From Sneathiella marina (lineage in GTDB: Bacteria > Pseudomonadota > Alphaproteobacteria > Sneathiellales > Sneathiellaceae): a stretch of DNA of 64,000 nucleotides. This document shows positions 24,888 to 33,958 of the stretch, one piece after another. Under the pieces are notes generated by a model. It ran no database searches. It was not told the origin of the DNA and saw nothing but the letters and a program-made list of their open reading frames with translations. Numbering within the stretch: position 1 is the first letter of the stretch; the number at the start of each line of letters is the position of its first letter. Made by a program: the position numbers and the translations under genes. The stretch covers positions 248,001-312,000 of the forward strand of contig NZ_CP098747.1 of NCBI RefSeq assembly GCF_023746535.1, given 5' to 3'.

Positions 24888-26852
24888 ATGACAATAAATG
24901 ACACTGAGTTGGAACGGTACGATACATTTCCAAAACTGTTACTCCGCAACGCGATTCAGCGACCACAGGCCCCTGCATTTCGTGAAAAAGAATATGGTAT
25001 CTGGCAAACCTATAGTTGGCAGGACGTTCGGGATAACGTTAAAGCCCTAGCTTTAGGGTTGGCAAATCTGGGCCTGGTGCGCGGTGATAAAATTGCTATT
25101 GTTGGATCGAATAGACCAAAGCTCTATTGGGCTTTTGCTGCTGCTCAGGCAATTGGGGCAGTTCCTGTACCGATTTATCAAGATGGTGTTGCCGAGGAGG
25201 TTCAGTATGTCTTGGCGCATGCTGAGGTAAAGGCGGTTTTTGCCGAAGATCAGGAACAGGTCGATAAAATAATGTCGATCATGGCGGAATGCCCGGAAAT
25301 CAAGAACATCATATATAAGGAGCCCCGAGGATTACGTTTATATGATCAAGATTATTTACATTTCTACGACGATGTTCAAGAGGCTGGCCGCGCTTATGAA
25401 AAATCACATTCTGATTTTTTTGAATCAGAGATTGCAAAAGGCAACATAGAGGATCTTTCCGTCATCTTATACACCTCTGGAACGACCGGGCGTCCGAAAG
25501 GTGTGATGTTGAGTTTCTCCAATTTATGGGAATCAGCCCGATTGTCCGTGGAATTTGAAGGATTGACGGAGAAAGATGAAGTCCTGTCCTATTTGCCGAT
25601 GGCATGGGTTGGTGATCATTTCTTCGCTTATGCACAAGCGCTGCATGCAGGGTATACGGTAAATTGTCCGGAGAGCGCGGAAACAGTTTTGTCCGATTTG
25701 AGAGAATTGGGCCCGACCTATTATTTCGCACCACCTGCAATTTTCGAAAACTTGCTTACTCAAATGATGATCAGAATTGAAGATGCAAGTGCATTCAAGC
25801 GTAAAATGTTCCACTATTTTATTGGTGTTGCAAAACGGTGCGGTGTGGACATTCTGGAGAGAAAACCGGTGTCCTTGAAAGATCGAATTCTGTATGCTGT
25901 TGGAAATATTCTAGTTTTCGGGCCGCTGAAAAATAGATTGGGATTTAGCAGAATCAGGATCTCCTATACGGCGGGCGCCCCCATTGGTTCAGAAGTGTTC
26001 AATTTTTATCGGTCCCTCGGTATGAACCTCAAACAGCTGTATGGGCAAACAGAATCCTGCGCTTATGTCTGCATCCAGAATAATGATGATGTTCGCTCTG
26101 ATACGGTTGGGCCTCCAGCCCCAGGCTGCGAGGTTATGATTGACGATACCACCGGTGAAGTTCTTTATAAAAGCCCGGGCGCCTTCGTCGGATATTATAA
26201 AAACGAAGAGGCAACTCGCGAAACAAAGCTGGAAAGCGGATGGGTACATACAGGCGATGCCGGTATCATTACAGATGACGGCCAGTTAAAAATTATTGAT
26301 CGCGCCAAAGACGTGGGCAAGTTGGTTGATGGTACGTTGTTTGCGCCACAATATATTGAAAACAAGTTGAAATTTTTCCCGTCGATCAAAGAAGTCGTTT
26401 GCCATGGAGGGGAACGCGAGAGCGTTACTGCTTTCGTCAATATTGATCTGGATGCCGTAGGAAACTGGGCTGAACGGCAGGGTATTTCTTATACAAGCTA
26501 TACGGATCTCGGCAATCGAGACGAAGTCTATGAGCTTGTCAAAGAATGTTTTGAAGAGGTTAATCGTGATTTGGCCGTCGACAGTGATCTGGCAAACGCC
26601 CAGGTTACTCGGTTTCTTATTTTACACAAAGAACTGGACGCGGACGATGGAGAACTAACGCGGACACGAAAGGTGCGACGGCGAATTGTTGCCGAACGCT
26701 ATGCAACGCTAATCGACGCGCTATATTCAGACAAAGACATGATTTCAATTGAATCGCAAATGACATTTGAAGATGGTCGGACAGGTCAGCTAAAAGCAGA
26801 TTTGAAAATCAAAGATTGTGAAACCTATCCGGCCCTCAAGGCCGCATCATAA
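24888..26852 (+). CDS. AMP-forming acyl-CoA synthetase (long-chain type)
   Basis: A 654-residue ANL-superfamily ligase that would adenylate a carboxylic acid and transfer it to CoA. The P-loop reads TSGTTGRPKGV; LKQLYGQTES and GWVHTGDAG are the A5/A7 core motifs, and IIDRAKD is the hinge. Size and motifs are those of the FadD15/FAA long-chain-like group usually found with liv-type transporters. The frame can be extended to TTG at 24870, but ATG 24888 is preferred. It is the first gene of a six-to-seven-gene unit with livGHM, a binding protein, livF and a PaaK-like gene, so its substrate is probably the imported compound. Confidence 0.88.
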   Translation: MTINDTELERYDTFPKLLLRNAIQRPQAPAFREKEYGIWQTYSWQDVRDNVKALALGLANLGLVRGDKIAIVGSNRPKLYWAFAAAQAIGAVPVPIYQDGVAEEVQYVLAHAEVKAVFAEDQEQVDKIMSIMAECPEIKNIIYKEPRGLRLYDQDYLHFYDDVQEAGRAYEKSHSDFFESEIAKGNIEDLSVILYTSGTTGRPKGVMLSFSNLWESARLSVEFEGLTEKDEVLSYLPMAWVGDHFFAYAQALHAGYTVNCPESAETVLSDLRELGPTYYFAPPAIFENLLTQMMIRIEDASAFKRKMFHYFIGVAKRCGVDILERKPVSLKDRILYAVGNILVFGPLKNRLGFSRIRISYTAGAPIGSEVFNFYRSLGMNLKQLYGQTESCAYVCIQNNDDVRSDTVGPPAPGCEVMIDDTTGEVLYKSPGAFVGYYKNEEATRETKLESGWVHTGDAGIITDDGQLKIIDRAKDVGKLVDGTLFAPQYIENKLKFFPSIKEVVCHGGERESVTAFVNIDLDAVGNWAERQGISYTSYTDLGNRDEVYELVKECFEEVNRDLAVDSDLANAQVTRFLILHKELDADDGELTRTRKVRRRIVAERYATLIDALYSDKDMISIESQMTFEDGRTGQLKADLKIKDCETYPALKAAS

Positions 26853-26872
26853 CGGTAAGGACCGGTATTATA

Positions 26873-27664
26873 ATGTTGGAAGATAATCGAAAAATCGGCG
26901 ATACCTTACTTGATGTCAAGGGAATCAGCCTCTCCTTCGGAGCGGTAAAAGCAATTGTAGATGTAAGCTTTGATATTCTTGAGGGTGAAGTTCGTGCGAT
27001 AATTGGGCCCAACGGGGCTGGAAAAACCTCTATGCTGAATTGTATTAACGGTTTTTATCATCCACAGCAGGGAACAATCACATACAAAGGAACAACCCGC
27101 AGTCAGATGAAGCCCTACGAAGCTGCTGCGCAAGGAATTGGTCGCACCTTTCAAAATGTGGCATTGTTTAAGGGTATGTCGACCCTCGATAATATTATGA
27201 CGGGTCGGAACCTGAAAATGAAATCTGGGATCATTTCAGCAATGATCTGGCGCGGTCGCGCCGAGCGTGAAGAACTAGAACATCGTCGCTATGTCGAAGA
27301 CATTATTGATTTTCTTGAAATTGAAGCAATCCGAAAAACACCGGTTGGCCGGCTGCCTTATGGACTGCAAAAACGGGTTGAACTTGGTCGGGCGCTGGCA
27401 GCGGAACCGGACCTTTTGCTATTGGACGAGCCGATGGCTGGTATGAACTTGGAAGAAAAAGAAGATATGTGTCGGTTTATTCTGGATGTGAATCAGGAAT
27501 TCGGCACGACAATTTGTTTGATTGAACATGATATGGGCGTCGTGATGGATATTTCTGACCGTGTGCTCGTCCTTGATTATGGCGGGAAAATCGCGGATGG
27601 CACACCTGACGCTGTTCGTGCCGACCAAAATGTAATTGACGCCTATTTGGGCGGCGGCCACTAA
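26873..27664 (+). CDS. livG: branched-chain amino acid-type ABC transporter ATPase LivG
   Basis: A 263-residue ABC ATPase. Walker A GPNGAGKTS, the Q-loop region in GIGRTFQNVALF, Walker B LLLLDEPMAGM and the switch His in IEHDMG are present. The signature motif is diverged (PYGLQKRVELGRAL instead of LSGGQ), as is usual for LivG-type subunits. It begins 20 bases after the acyl-CoA synthetase. With LivH, LivM and LivF it forms a HAAT-family importer. The association with two CoA ligases suggests an aromatic or aliphatic acid rather than leucine as substrate. Confidence 0.9.
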   Translation: MLEDNRKIGDTLLDVKGISLSFGAVKAIVDVSFDILEGEVRAIIGPNGAGKTSMLNCINGFYHPQQGTITYKGTTRSQMKPYEAAAQGIGRTFQNVALFKGMSTLDNIMTGRNLKMKSGIISAMIWRGRAEREELEHRRYVEDIIDFLEIEAIRKTPVGRLPYGLQKRVELGRALAAEPDLLLLDEPMAGMNLEEKEDMCRFILDVNQEFGTTICLIEHDMGVVMDISDRVLVLDYGGKIADGTPDAVRADQNVIDAYLGGGH

Positions 27665-27684
27665 GCCGGTAGCTGGAGCATACG

Positions 27685-28590
27685 ATGCAGAATTTTCTAG
27701 GTGAATTTTACTTTTTTATCGAAGTGTTGATCAGCGGCCTCCTTACGGGAACGTTGTACTCACTTATCGCGCTCGGATTCGTCTTGATTTTCAAGGCATC
27801 CGGCGTTTTTAACTTTGCTCAAGGCGCCATGATGCTGTTTGCGGCACTAAGCTTTGTAGGTATACAGGAAAAACTCGGAGTGCCCTGGCCGGTGGCGTTT
27901 GTCCTTGCCGTTCTTATTATGGTTATTCTTGCGTATTTGGTTGATAAGCTTGTTCTTGGAAAGCTCGTCAATCAGGAACCCATTATTCTCTTTATGGCGA
28001 CAATCGGGATTACATTCTTTATCGACGGATTTGGGCAAACGGTTTGGGGAAGTGATATTAAGGTGCTTGATATCGGTATTCCAACTGGTCCGCTTTTCAT
28101 CTTTGATATCCTGATCGACAAACTTGAACTGGTTGCGGGGGTTGTCGCGGGTGTCATGGTTGCCGGCCTCGCCATCTTTTTCAGCAAAACGAAAGTTGGT
28201 CGTGCATTGCGCGCTGTTGCAGATGATCATCAGGCAGCCCTTTCTGTTGGCATTTCCCTGCATCACATATGGATTATTGTTTGGTCGGTTGCCGGATTGG
28301 TCGGCTTGATTGCCGGGATTATGTGGGGGACGAAACTTGGTGTTCAATTTAGCCTTAGCCTGGTTGCCCTGAAGGCTCTGCCTGTTCTAATTCTTGGCGG
28401 TTTTACGTCAATCCCGGGCGCAATTGTCGGTGGTCTGATTATTGGCGCCGGAGAGAAGCTGGCAGAAATCTATATTGGCCCCTTTATTGGTGGCGCGATC
28501 GAGAATTGGTTTGCCTATATGCTGGCCATGGTCTTTTTACTCTTCCGACCACAAGGTTTGTTCGGTGAAAAAATTATCGAAAGGGTGTAA
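27685..28590 (+). CDS. livH: branched-chain amino acid-type ABC permease LivH
   Basis: A 301-residue permease with about eight membrane helices. The LIALGFVLIFKASGVFNFAQG segment near the N-terminus and LILGGFTSIPGAIVGGLIIG near the C-terminus are hallmark LivH sequences; the EAA-like loop contains the latter. It is preceded by a GGAG ribosome-binding site and lies between livG and livM with short gaps. Confidence 0.9.
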   Translation: MQNFLGEFYFFIEVLISGLLTGTLYSLIALGFVLIFKASGVFNFAQGAMMLFAALSFVGIQEKLGVPWPVAFVLAVLIMVILAYLVDKLVLGKLVNQEPIILFMATIGITFFIDGFGQTVWGSDIKVLDIGIPTGPLFIFDILIDKLELVAGVVAGVMVAGLAIFFSKTKVGRALRAVADDHQAALSVGISLHHIWIIVWSVAGLVGLIAGIMWGTKLGVQFSLSLVALKALPVLILGGFTSIPGAIVGGLIIGAGEKLAEIYIGPFIGGAIENWFAYMLAMVFLLFRPQGLFGEKIIERV

Positions 28591-28595
28591 GCGGC

Positions 28596-29678
28596 ATGTT
28601 TTATCGTGAATCCGGGCAATTCAGCTCCAGCTACAAACAAGACCAGGCAATTTTTCCCCTTCGGCAGGATCGCATTGGATTGATTTTAATCCTCTTAGTT
28701 GCCTTTTTCGGCGTGCCATTGGTTGCAAGCGATTATCTGATCTCGGCTATTTTTATACCATTTCTGATATTGGCTCTTGCAGCCTTGGGCTTGAATGTGC
28801 TGACGGGATATGCAGGTCAATTGTCGCTTGGGACGGGCGGATTTATGGCGGTCGGTGCTTTTATGGCCTATAAGTTTGCCACGGGTATGCCTGAAATGCC
28901 TATAGTTCTAGTCTTGTTGATGGGCGGCCTAATGTCAGCTGGCGTAGGTATCATGTTTGGTATACCCAGCTTGCGAATTAAGGGCTTTTATTTGGCGGTG
29001 GCCACATTGGCAGCGCAATTCTTTATCGAATGGCTTTTTATTAAAGTTGGTTGGTTCACGAATTACAGTGCGTCAGGTGTTATTACGGCACCACCACTCG
29101 CTATCGGGTTGCCATTTACAAGCCTGGAATATGTTTTTGATACATCAGCGAAAAAGTATATATTCACCCTTTGTTTTGTAGTTGTTTTGGCATTGGCTAC
29201 AAAAAACCTGATTCGCAGCCATATCGGCCGCGGTTGGATGGCGATCCGCGATATGGACATAGCGGCTGAGATTATTGGTTTCAAACCATTGCAGACAAAA
29301 CTGTCCGCTTTTGCCGTAAGTTCGTTTTTGTGTGGTGTTGCAGGTGCTCTCTGGGCTTTCGTACATTTGGGAACGGTTGAGCCAGAGGCTTTCGGTATTA
29401 ACCGATCTTTTTCGATTTTGTTTATGATTATTATTGGCGGCCTGGGTAGTATTATGGGGGCCTTTATCGGCGCGGCTTTTATAACGTTGCTCCCGATTTT
29501 TCTGAATAATGTTCCGCCAATGCTTGGAATGAATTTGGCTGTGGATCTTGTAGTTCACATTGAGTTCATGGTGTTTGGAATCATGATTGTATTCTTTCTT
29601 ATTGTTGAGCCGCATGGGCTTGCAAGACTATGGAGTATTGGTAAGGAGAAATTGCGAACCTGGCCATTTCCATATTGA
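28596..29678 (+). CDS. livM: branched-chain amino acid-type ABC permease LivM
   Basis: A 360-residue permease with about ten helices, starting five bases after livH. LGLNVLTGYAGQLSLGTGGFMAVGA and IIGGLGSIMGAFIGA are the conserved LivM elements. Hydrophilic termini of about 25-30 residues are normal for the family. Together with LivH it forms the membrane pore of the importer. Confidence 0.9.
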   Translation: MFYRESGQFSSSYKQDQAIFPLRQDRIGLILILLVAFFGVPLVASDYLISAIFIPFLILALAALGLNVLTGYAGQLSLGTGGFMAVGAFMAYKFATGMPEMPIVLVLLMGGLMSAGVGIMFGIPSLRIKGFYLAVATLAAQFFIEWLFIKVGWFTNYSASGVITAPPLAIGLPFTSLEYVFDTSAKKYIFTLCFVVVLALATKNLIRSHIGRGWMAIRDMDIAAEIIGFKPLQTKLSAFAVSSFLCGVAGALWAFVHLGTVEPEAFGINRSFSILFMIIIGGLGSIMGAFIGAAFITLLPIFLNNVPPMLGMNLAVDLVVHIEFMVFGIMIVFFLIVEPHGLARLWSIGKEKLRTWPFPY

Positions 29679-29775
29679 ACCGTTGCTTGAAATAGGTAAG
29701 AGCTTGCTTTTTATCTATTGCCTTGCGACGATATATTATCTCGGCGGCTGGAACCGCTTTTTTCGAGATTCATCT

Positions 29776-29781
29776 GGGAGG
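29776..29781 (+). promoter_or_regulatory. ribosome-binding site deciding the start of the binding-protein gene
   Basis: GGGAGG lies six bases before the ATG at 29788 and three before the ATG at 29785. It fixes translation at the MMKFKN start rather than far upstream in the same open frame, which extends back into livM sequence. Confidence 0.8.
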
Positions 29782-29787
29782 AAAATG

Positions 29788-31110
29788 ATGAAATTTAAGA
29801 ATATGTTTTTAAGTGTGGTTGGTGCAGCCGTATTGGCAGCCCCGTTCACAGCTCCGGCACCCGCCGCAGCAGAAGAAAGCCTGTATCTGCCTAGCCTAGT
29901 GTATCGTACAGGACCATTCGCGCCGGGTGGTGTCCCGTTCGCTGATGGGTTTGCGGACTATTGGGCCATGATCAACGAGCGTGATGGCGGCGTCGGCGGC
30001 GCAAAAGTCATCACAGATGAATGTGAATTTGGCTACAATACTGACCGTGGTGTTGAATGTTACGAGCGGACTAAAAACAACAATAAGGGCGCTTTGGTTT
30101 ATCATCCGTTGAGCACAGGTGTGACATATGCGCTGGCGGATCGTGTTGTTTCAGACAAGATCAATATTGTTTCCATGGGCTATGGTCGCTCAGACGCTGG
30201 TGATGGCGCTGCATTTCCATATATCTTCCCAATGTCCACAAACTATTGGGGACAGGCGACAGCAATCTTGAAGTATATGGGTACGATGTCTGGCGGCACA
30301 ATTGAAGATCTTAAGGGTAAAAAAGTTGCCCTTGTTTATCTTGATATAGCCTACGGTAAAGAACCTATTCCGCTTTTTGAAGCAGCAGCCAAGAAATTTG
30401 GTTTCGAAATCCAATTGTATCCAGTATCTTTTCCTGGTATCGAGCAAAAAGCCACATGGCTGCAAATTCGTCGGAATCGTCCAGACTTCATTACCATGTG
30501 GGGTTGGGGTGTAATGAACCAGACGGCTATCAAGGAAGCCTCCAATATTAACTTTCCCAGCGATCATTTTATTGGTAACTGGTGGTCAGGCGCGGAAGTT
30601 GATACCGTTCCTGCAGGTGCAGCAGCAAAGGGCTACAAAAGTGCAGCCTTCTCTGGCTCCGGCAAAGATTTCCCTGTCATTCAGGATATCGAGAAATATG
30701 TCTATGCCAAAGGTAATGGCGCAGGTGCGGATCAAGTAGGTACTGTGCTTTATAACCGTGCAGTTGCCTCTCAAGTATTGGTTCACGAAGGCATTTTGCT
30801 GGCACAAAAGAAATTCGGTGTTGCATCCATCACAGCCGAACAGCTTCGCTGGGGCTTGGAAAATATCGATATGACACCTGAGCGTGCGAAAGCACTTGGT
30901 GCACAAGGTATTGTTCCAAACATTACAGTCACTTGTGAAAACCATGTAGGCGTTGGCGGTGGTGTTAAAATTCAACAGTGGGATGGTTCCAATTGGTCAA
31001 TGATCACAGATTGGATTCAGCCAATTGATGAAATGGTGCAACCTGCGATTAAAGCCTCTGCGGACAAGTATCTGCAGGAAAAAGGTCTTACACGCGCGAC
31101 TTGTAAATAA
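29788..31110 (+). CDS. periplasmic substrate-binding protein of the liv-type ABC transporter
   Basis: A roughly 440-residue solute-binding protein of the type I periplasmic fold. The signal peptide is clear (FKNMFLSVVGAAVLAAPFTAPAP, then AAAEES). The mature start LYLPSLVYRTGPFAPGG is typical of a subgroup found beside acyl-CoA ligases, longer than classic LivK (about 345-370 residues). Conserved elements include DGFADYWAMINE and MGYGRSDAGDG. Expression relative to the other subunits may be boosted by its strong ribosome-binding site. Confidence 0.88.
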   Translation: MKFKNMFLSVVGAAVLAAPFTAPAPAAAEESLYLPSLVYRTGPFAPGGVPFADGFADYWAMINERDGGVGGAKVITDECEFGYNTDRGVECYERTKNNNKGALVYHPLSTGVTYALADRVVSDKINIVSMGYGRSDAGDGAAFPYIFPMSTNYWGQATAILKYMGTMSGGTIEDLKGKKVALVYLDIAYGKEPIPLFEAAAKKFGFEIQLYPVSFPGIEQKATWLQIRRNRPDFITMWGWGVMNQTAIKEASNINFPSDHFIGNWWSGAEVDTVPAGAAAKGYKSAAFSGSGKDFPVIQDIEKYVYAKGNGAGADQVGTVLYNRAVASQVLVHEGILLAQKKFGVASITAEQLRWGLENIDMTPERAKALGAQGIVPNITVTCENHVGVGGGVKIQQWDGSNWSMITDWIQPIDEMVQPAIKASADKYLQEKGLTRATCK

Positions 31111-31139
31111 GACCGACTAAGAAAGAGTGAGCTGAACTT

Positions 31140-31955
31140 ATGAGTACTTCTAAAGAACCGCTTTTGACGGTCAATAATATCGAGGTCATTTATGACCATG
31201 TTATCTTGGTTTTAAAAGGCGTTTCTTTGGAGGTGCAAGAGGGCGCTATCGTCTCTGTTCTCGGCGCTAATGGTGCTGGTAAGACAACCACTCTCAAAGC
31301 CATTTCGAACCTCCTCCGCTCCGAGCGTGGGGAGGTTACGAAAGGCAACATCGAATATAATGGAACTGATATTACCGAAAAGTCGCCATCAGAACTGGTG
31401 ACTGAAGGGGTTATTCAGGTCATGGAAGGACGGCATTGTTTCGAGCATTTGACCGTAGAGGAAAACCTTCTAACCGGCGCTTACACAAGAAAAGGTGGCC
31501 GCGCTGCCATCAATAAGGAACTTGAAAAAGTTTATCATTATTTTCCCCGTCTTAAAGAACGCCGGACATCATTAGCTGGATATATTTCCGGCGGTGAACA
31601 GCAGATGGTCGCCGTTGGCCGCGCTCTAATGGCGGAACCAAATCTGATTCTTCTCGATGAGCCATCAATGGGTCTGGCACCGCAATTGGTTGAGGAAATA
31701 TTCGAAATCGTCAAGCGATTGAATGAAGAAACCGGGGTAAGCTTTTTGGTTGCTGAACAAAATGCAACCATTGCGTTGAAATATGCCCATTACGGTTACA
31801 TCCTCGAAAATGGCAGAGTTGTCATGGACGGAAATGCGTCCGACTTGGCCAGCAATGAAGATGTGAAGGAATTTTATCTAGGCCTGGGCGGAGATGGCCG
31901 GAAAAGTTTTCGGGATGTAAAACATTATCGCCGCCGCAAACGCTGGCTGGCATAA
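31140..31955 (+). CDS. livF: branched-chain amino acid-type ABC transporter ATPase LivF
   Basis: A 271-residue ABC ATPase with Walker A GANGAGKTTT, signature ISGGEQQMVAVGRAL, Walker B LILLDEPSMG and the LivF-typical VAEQNATIAL switch region. The C-terminal tail (FRDVKHYRRRKRWL) is a short basic extension beyond the usual end, seen in the acid-transport subgroup. It starts 29 bases after the binding-protein gene. Confidence 0.9.
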   Translation: MSTSKEPLLTVNNIEVIYDHVILVLKGVSLEVQEGAIVSVLGANGAGKTTTLKAISNLLRSERGEVTKGNIEYNGTDITEKSPSELVTEGVIQVMEGRHCFEHLTVEENLLTGAYTRKGGRAAINKELEKVYHYFPRLKERRTSLAGYISGGEQQMVAVGRALMAEPNLILLDEPSMGLAPQLVEEIFEIVKRLNEETGVSFLVAEQNATIALKYAHYGYILENGRVVMDGNASDLASNEDVKEFYLGLGGDGRKSFRDVKHYRRRKRWLA

Positions 31956-31992
31956 CTTTTTATTCTAAATCCAACTATCCGACAGGTGCCGC

Positions 31993-33243
31993 ATGACTGC
32001 CGCAGACACGTATTACGATTCCCTAGAAACCCGTGATGAAGATCAGCGCAATCAGGAGCAGTTTCACGCTCTTGCGGATCAAATCTCACATGCAAAATCG
32101 AATTCTACATATTTTGCAGAGATACTAGATGGTGTTGACGCGAATTCGATCAACGATTTTAAAGCTTTGTCAGCCCTACCGGTTACAAGAAAGTCAGATT
32201 TGATAGCCCAGCAAAAAAAATCCCCTCCCTTTGGTGGATTGAATGCTGAGCCAGTAGATAAACTTGCGAATATTTTCATGTCCCCGGGCCCGATTTATGA
32301 ACCAGGCCAGGAAGTGAAGGATTATTTTCGCATGGGCCGTGCTATGTGGGCCGCAGGCTTTCGTCCCGGAGATTTAGTGCATAACACTTTTTCTTATCAC
32401 ATGACGCCTGCCGGAATGATGATGGAAAGTGGTGCGCGAGCAGTTGGCTGCCCCGTATTTCCTGCGGGAGTTGGAAATACGGAAATGCAGCTTCAAGCTA
32501 TCAGTGAATTGCGGCCTAAGGCCTATGTTGGAACTCCCTCATTTCTTCGGATTTTGCTTGAAAAAGGGCAGGAGGCAGATCTTGATATGTCCTCCATTAC
32601 GCAAGCAAGCGTTGGCGGTGAAGCTTTACCGCCTTCCCTTCGGTCAACATTAATTGATTTAGGAATGCAATCCGTCGTCCAATCTTATGGAACGGCGGAT
32701 GTCGGCTTAATCGCCTATGAGAGCGATGCCATGGAAGGCATGATTATCGACGAAGGTGTGATAGTGGAAATTGTGCGCCCAGGGACCGGTGATCCTGTTG
32801 CCCCCGGCGAAGTGGGAGAGGTTCTGGTTACCTGCTTTAACAAAACCTATCCTCTCATCAGATTTGCAACTGGTGATATGTCCGCGATACTGGAAGGTCA
32901 AAGCCCATGTGGCCGAACTAACGCCCGAATTAAAGGCTGGATGGGACGGGCGGATCAACGGGCGAAAGTTAAAGGTATGTTTGTTGACCCTTCCCAGGTT
33001 GCTGCGGTTCATAAACGCCATGATGAAATTCAAAAGGTAAGACTTGTCGTGAGCAGTGACAATAACGTGGATGCCATGACGTTAAAATGTGAGATGCGTA
33101 CCGTGGCGAATGACCAGCTCAAGGCCGCCATTGAAGAATCCATACAAAATCTCTGCAAAGTAAGAGGATCTGTGGAATTTGTAGCTGCCGGAAGCCTGGC
33201 GAATGACGGCATGGTCATTGACGACGTTCGAACTTACGAATAA
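31993..33243 (+). CDS. phenylacetate-CoA ligase (PaaK)-like protein with a diverged P-loop
   Basis: A 416-residue member of the PaaK-like ANL group. The N-terminal half has the ALPVTRKSDL start of the domain, and the middle contains VGGEALPPSLRSTL, QSYGTADVGLIAYES and RFATGDMS, which align with PaaK core motifs. Where PaaK has the Ser/Gly/Thr-rich ATP loop, this protein reads MSPGPIYEPGQ at about residues 96-106. The same substitution is familiar from relatives within liv-type operons, so it is probably a functional variant, but adenylation is not assured. The gene closes the transporter/CoA ligase unit 37 bases after livF. Confidence 0.8.
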   Translation: MTAADTYYDSLETRDEDQRNQEQFHALADQISHAKSNSTYFAEILDGVDANSINDFKALSALPVTRKSDLIAQQKKSPPFGGLNAEPVDKLANIFMSPGPIYEPGQEVKDYFRMGRAMWAAGFRPGDLVHNTFSYHMTPAGMMMESGARAVGCPVFPAGVGNTEMQLQAISELRPKAYVGTPSFLRILLEKGQEADLDMSSITQASVGGEALPPSLRSTLIDLGMQSVVQSYGTADVGLIAYESDAMEGMIIDEGVIVEIVRPGTGDPVAPGEVGEVLVTCFNKTYPLIRFATGDMSAILEGQSPCGRTNARIKGWMGRADQRAKVKGMFVDPSQVAAVHKRHDEIQKVRLVVSSDNNVDAMTLKCEMRTVANDQLKAAIEESIQNLCKVRGSVEFVAAGSLANDGMVIDDVRTYE

Positions 33244-33343
33244 CACCTTTATTGACGCTGCGACGCTATGAATTGCGCTATCAGTAGCAATCCTGTAGTC
33301 ATGGCAGAGGATTTCTATTGATTTGGAATGAAGCTGTTACTTT

Positions 33344-33958
33344 ATGAGCTTAAGCGTTGAAAAATTAACCTGTGTCCGTTCGGATCATCTTGTTTTTGAA
33401 GATGTCTCCTTTGATGTACCGGCAGGAGAGGCACTTTGGATCCGGGGACAGAACGGTGCCGGGAAATCTTCACTTTTACGAATTTGTGCGACTTTGTTAA
33501 AGCCCGTCCAAGGGGACTTGAAATGGCAGGGTAAAAGTTGTTTTGATGATCCGGAAAGATATCTTAATCAGCTCCTGTATGTTGGTCATCAAGATGCGTT
33601 GAAATCGGCGCTGACGGTGGCAGAAAACTTGAATTTCTGGGCAGAGTATCTCGGCGAAGGAACTATTGACCATGCGCTTTCCGAATTTGAACTTGGTCCT
33701 TTACGGGAAACACCGACCGGATTTTTGTCAGCTGGTCAAAAAAAGCGGGTAAATCTGGCCCGGCTGCTTATTGTTAAAGCACCGCTTTGGATTTTGGACG
33801 AACCCTTTAGCTCACTAGACCAAACTTACGTAGAACTGATGAAGAATCACATGGACCGTCACTTAGAAGAGGGCGGGACAATTCTTTACTCAACACATCA
33901 ACCTCTTAGTCTGAGCGTATCCTCTACACTTGATCTGGATGCGATGGTGAGCCAATGA
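33344..33958 (+). CDS. ccmA: cytochrome c maturation ATPase CcmA
   Basis: A 204-residue ABC ATPase that, with CcmB, CcmC and CcmD, releases heme-loaded CcmE. Walker A GQNGAGKSS, signature LSAGQKKRVNLARLL and Walker B LWILDEPFSSLD are present. It opens the nine-gene ccm operon and overlaps ccmB by four bases (ATGA). The 100-base gap after the PaaK-like gene probably contains the operon promoter, but I see no strong box. Confidence 0.95.
   Translation: MSLSVEKLTCVRSDHLVFEDVSFDVPAGEALWIRGQNGAGKSSLLRICATLLKPVQGDLKWQGKSCFDDPERYLNQLLYVGHQDALKSALTVAENLNFWAEYLGEGTIDHALSEFELGPLRETPTGFLSAGQKKRVNLARLLIVKAPLWILDEPFSSLDQTYVELMKNHMDRHLEEGGTILYSTHQPLSLSVSSTLDLDAMVSQ

Noticed and set aside
24550-24978. A 142-codon minus-strand frame across the acnA/acyl-CoA synthetase intergenic region
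   Set aside because: It runs over the start of the acyl-CoA synthetase gene, has mixed low-complexity composition, no recognisable domain and no clear ribosome-binding site.
27847-28347. A 166-codon minus-strand frame inside livH
   Set aside because: It is Asn/Lys/Asp-rich, as expected from the complement of a hydrophobic permease gene.
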